From the NCBI GenBank assembly GCA_030669525.1, contig DAOVDO010000062.1, positions 1-5,940 of the forward strand: DNA of 5,940 nt, given 5' to 3'. The notes under the pieces are model-generated. The model made no database searches. It was not told the origin of the DNA and saw only the letters and a list, made by a program, of their open reading frames with translations. Below, in pieces: positions 5,473 through 5,940 of the stretch. The position numbers and the translations under genes are program-made. The number at the start of each line of letters is the position of its first letter. Positions within the stretch are counted from its first letter, which is position 1. Origin of the DNA: Dehalococcoidia bacterium (lineage in GTDB: Bacteria; Chloroflexota; Dehalococcoidia; GIF9; AB-539-J10).

Positions 5473-5940
5473 TCAGGATAATACTATTTCTCCCAGGTAC
5501 ACATCGATTTTAGTCTGCGCGGTAAATTCCTTCGGCTCATACCCCGGGTATTCAATCTTTACAAAGTACTCCTTGTCAGCCTCGAGTCCTTCGAACTCAA
5601 AGTCGCCATAGTTATTGGTCTTTATTGTCCTCTTCACGCCGTCACCGGTCAAGGTAACATCCACGTTCTCGGCGCATTCGTCCTTATCGCCGAATACCAC
5701 TGTGCCGGCGATAAACCTCTTCGGCAGGCCGATATAGCATACTTTCTCCTTGAGCTCATATTCAGGGTGAATCACCTCGGTCTTATTTGAAGCTATCATC
5801 TGGGATACTTGGCTGTTGGGGTCTTCCAGGTCTCCGAAGTTCAGTGCGCCGGCAGGGCATACCTCCACGCACCTGGGCTCTTTCCATCCTGCATCCAGCA
5901 GGTGAGCGCAGAAGGTACATTTCTGGGGGATATTCTTCTG
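5473..5940 (-). CDS. 4Fe-4S subunit of a transhydroxylase/DMSO-reductase-type enzyme (5' end outside window)
   Basis: 155 codons of the 3' part are visible; the reading frame runs off the right edge, and a GTG at 5868 is internal, not the start. The first visible part is a ferredoxin-type iron-sulfur segment: C-T-F-C, 12 residues, then C-V-E-V-C-P (visible residues 8-29), as in electron-transfer subunits of DMSO reductase superfamily enzymes. After LPKRFIAGTV (72-81) comes a domain of about 75 residues with alternating hydrophobic strands (VDVTLTG, TIKTNNYGDFEFEGL, FVKIEYPGYEP), like carboxypeptidase-regulatory or transthyretin-like folds. The small subunit of pyrogallol-phloroglucinol transhydroxylase is known to combine iron-sulfur clusters with a C-terminal beta-barrel, which is the closest match I can name. 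It would pass electrons to, or stabilise, a molybdopterin large subunit, but the adjoining large-subunit gene is only a remnant. It converges on the plus-strand operon. Confidence 0.82.
   Translation of the reverse strand, partial: QKNIPQKCTFCAHLLDAGWKEPRCVEVCPAGALNFGDLEDPNSQVSQMIASNKTEVIHPEYELKEKVCYIGLPKRFIAGTVVFGDKDECAENVDVTLTGDGVKRTIKTNNYGDFEFEGLEADKEYFVKIEYPGYEPKEFTAQTKIDVYLGEIVLS

Noticed and set aside
5473..5475. TGA between the small subunit and large-subunit tail as a recoded codon (selenocysteine or readthrough fusion)
   Set aside because: A fused product would still lack the cofactor-binding core of the large subunit, and the residues around the TGA do not match any known selenocysteine motif. 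Deletion or misassembly is simpler.

Overview
The window comes from a bacterium, most likely an anaerobe of moderate G+C content. Nearly every plus-strand gene has a strong AAGGAGG-type ribosome binding site, and the right edge encodes an iron-sulfur subunit of the molybdopterin (DMSO reductase superfamily) type. Chloroflexota (Dehalococcoidia-like), anaerobic Bacillota or Desulfobacterota would all fit. The sequence alone does not decide the phylum, and no rRNA, tRNA, transposase, integrase or CRISPR array is visible.

Layout. Positions 1-3646 hold a tandem duplication of a two-gene module, each copy being a DUF362 gene followed by a cyclase-family (PF04199, kynurenine-formamidase-like) metal-dependent hydrolase gene. 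In the left copy the DUF362 gene is a decayed remnant (about 46-304) with a lost start codon, an immediate stop, a one-base insertion and a large deletion; its cyclase (461-1216) is intact. In the right copy both DUF362 (1418-2686) and cyclase (2882-3646) are intact. The two cyclases are about 80% identical by hand alignment, and their 5' leaders are also related. Both leaders keep a Shine-Dalgarno sequence followed at the same distance by ATGTAA, a start codon directly abutting a stop. A good sigma-70-type promoter (1346-1373) with a 17-bp palindrome in its spacer precedes the intact DUF362 gene. Then come a short-chain dehydrogenase/reductase (3789-4550) and a small single-domain cupin (4622-4954) that lacks the usual metal-binding histidines, all on the plus strand.

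From the right edge, on the minus strand and converging on the cupin gene, lies the 3' part of a 4Fe-4S subunit with a C-terminal beta-sandwich-like domain (5473-5940). It resembles the small subunit of pyrogallol-phloroglucinol transhydroxylase-type enzymes. It is followed in the same frame, after one TGA, by about 109 codons from the C-terminus of the matching molybdopterin large subunit (5143-5472). Most of the large-subunit gene is missing. A long imperfect hairpin (5037-5103) lies between the convergent genes.

Working together. A molybdopterin transhydroxylase-like enzyme, an SDR reductase and cyclase-family hydrolases would suit anaerobic degradation of a hydroxylated aromatic or cyclic diketone: hydroxyl rearrangement, reduction, then hydrolytic C-C or C-N ring opening. 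This is inference from family membership and gene order. The decayed DUF362 copy and the truncated large subunit show a locus that has recently been rearranged at both ends.
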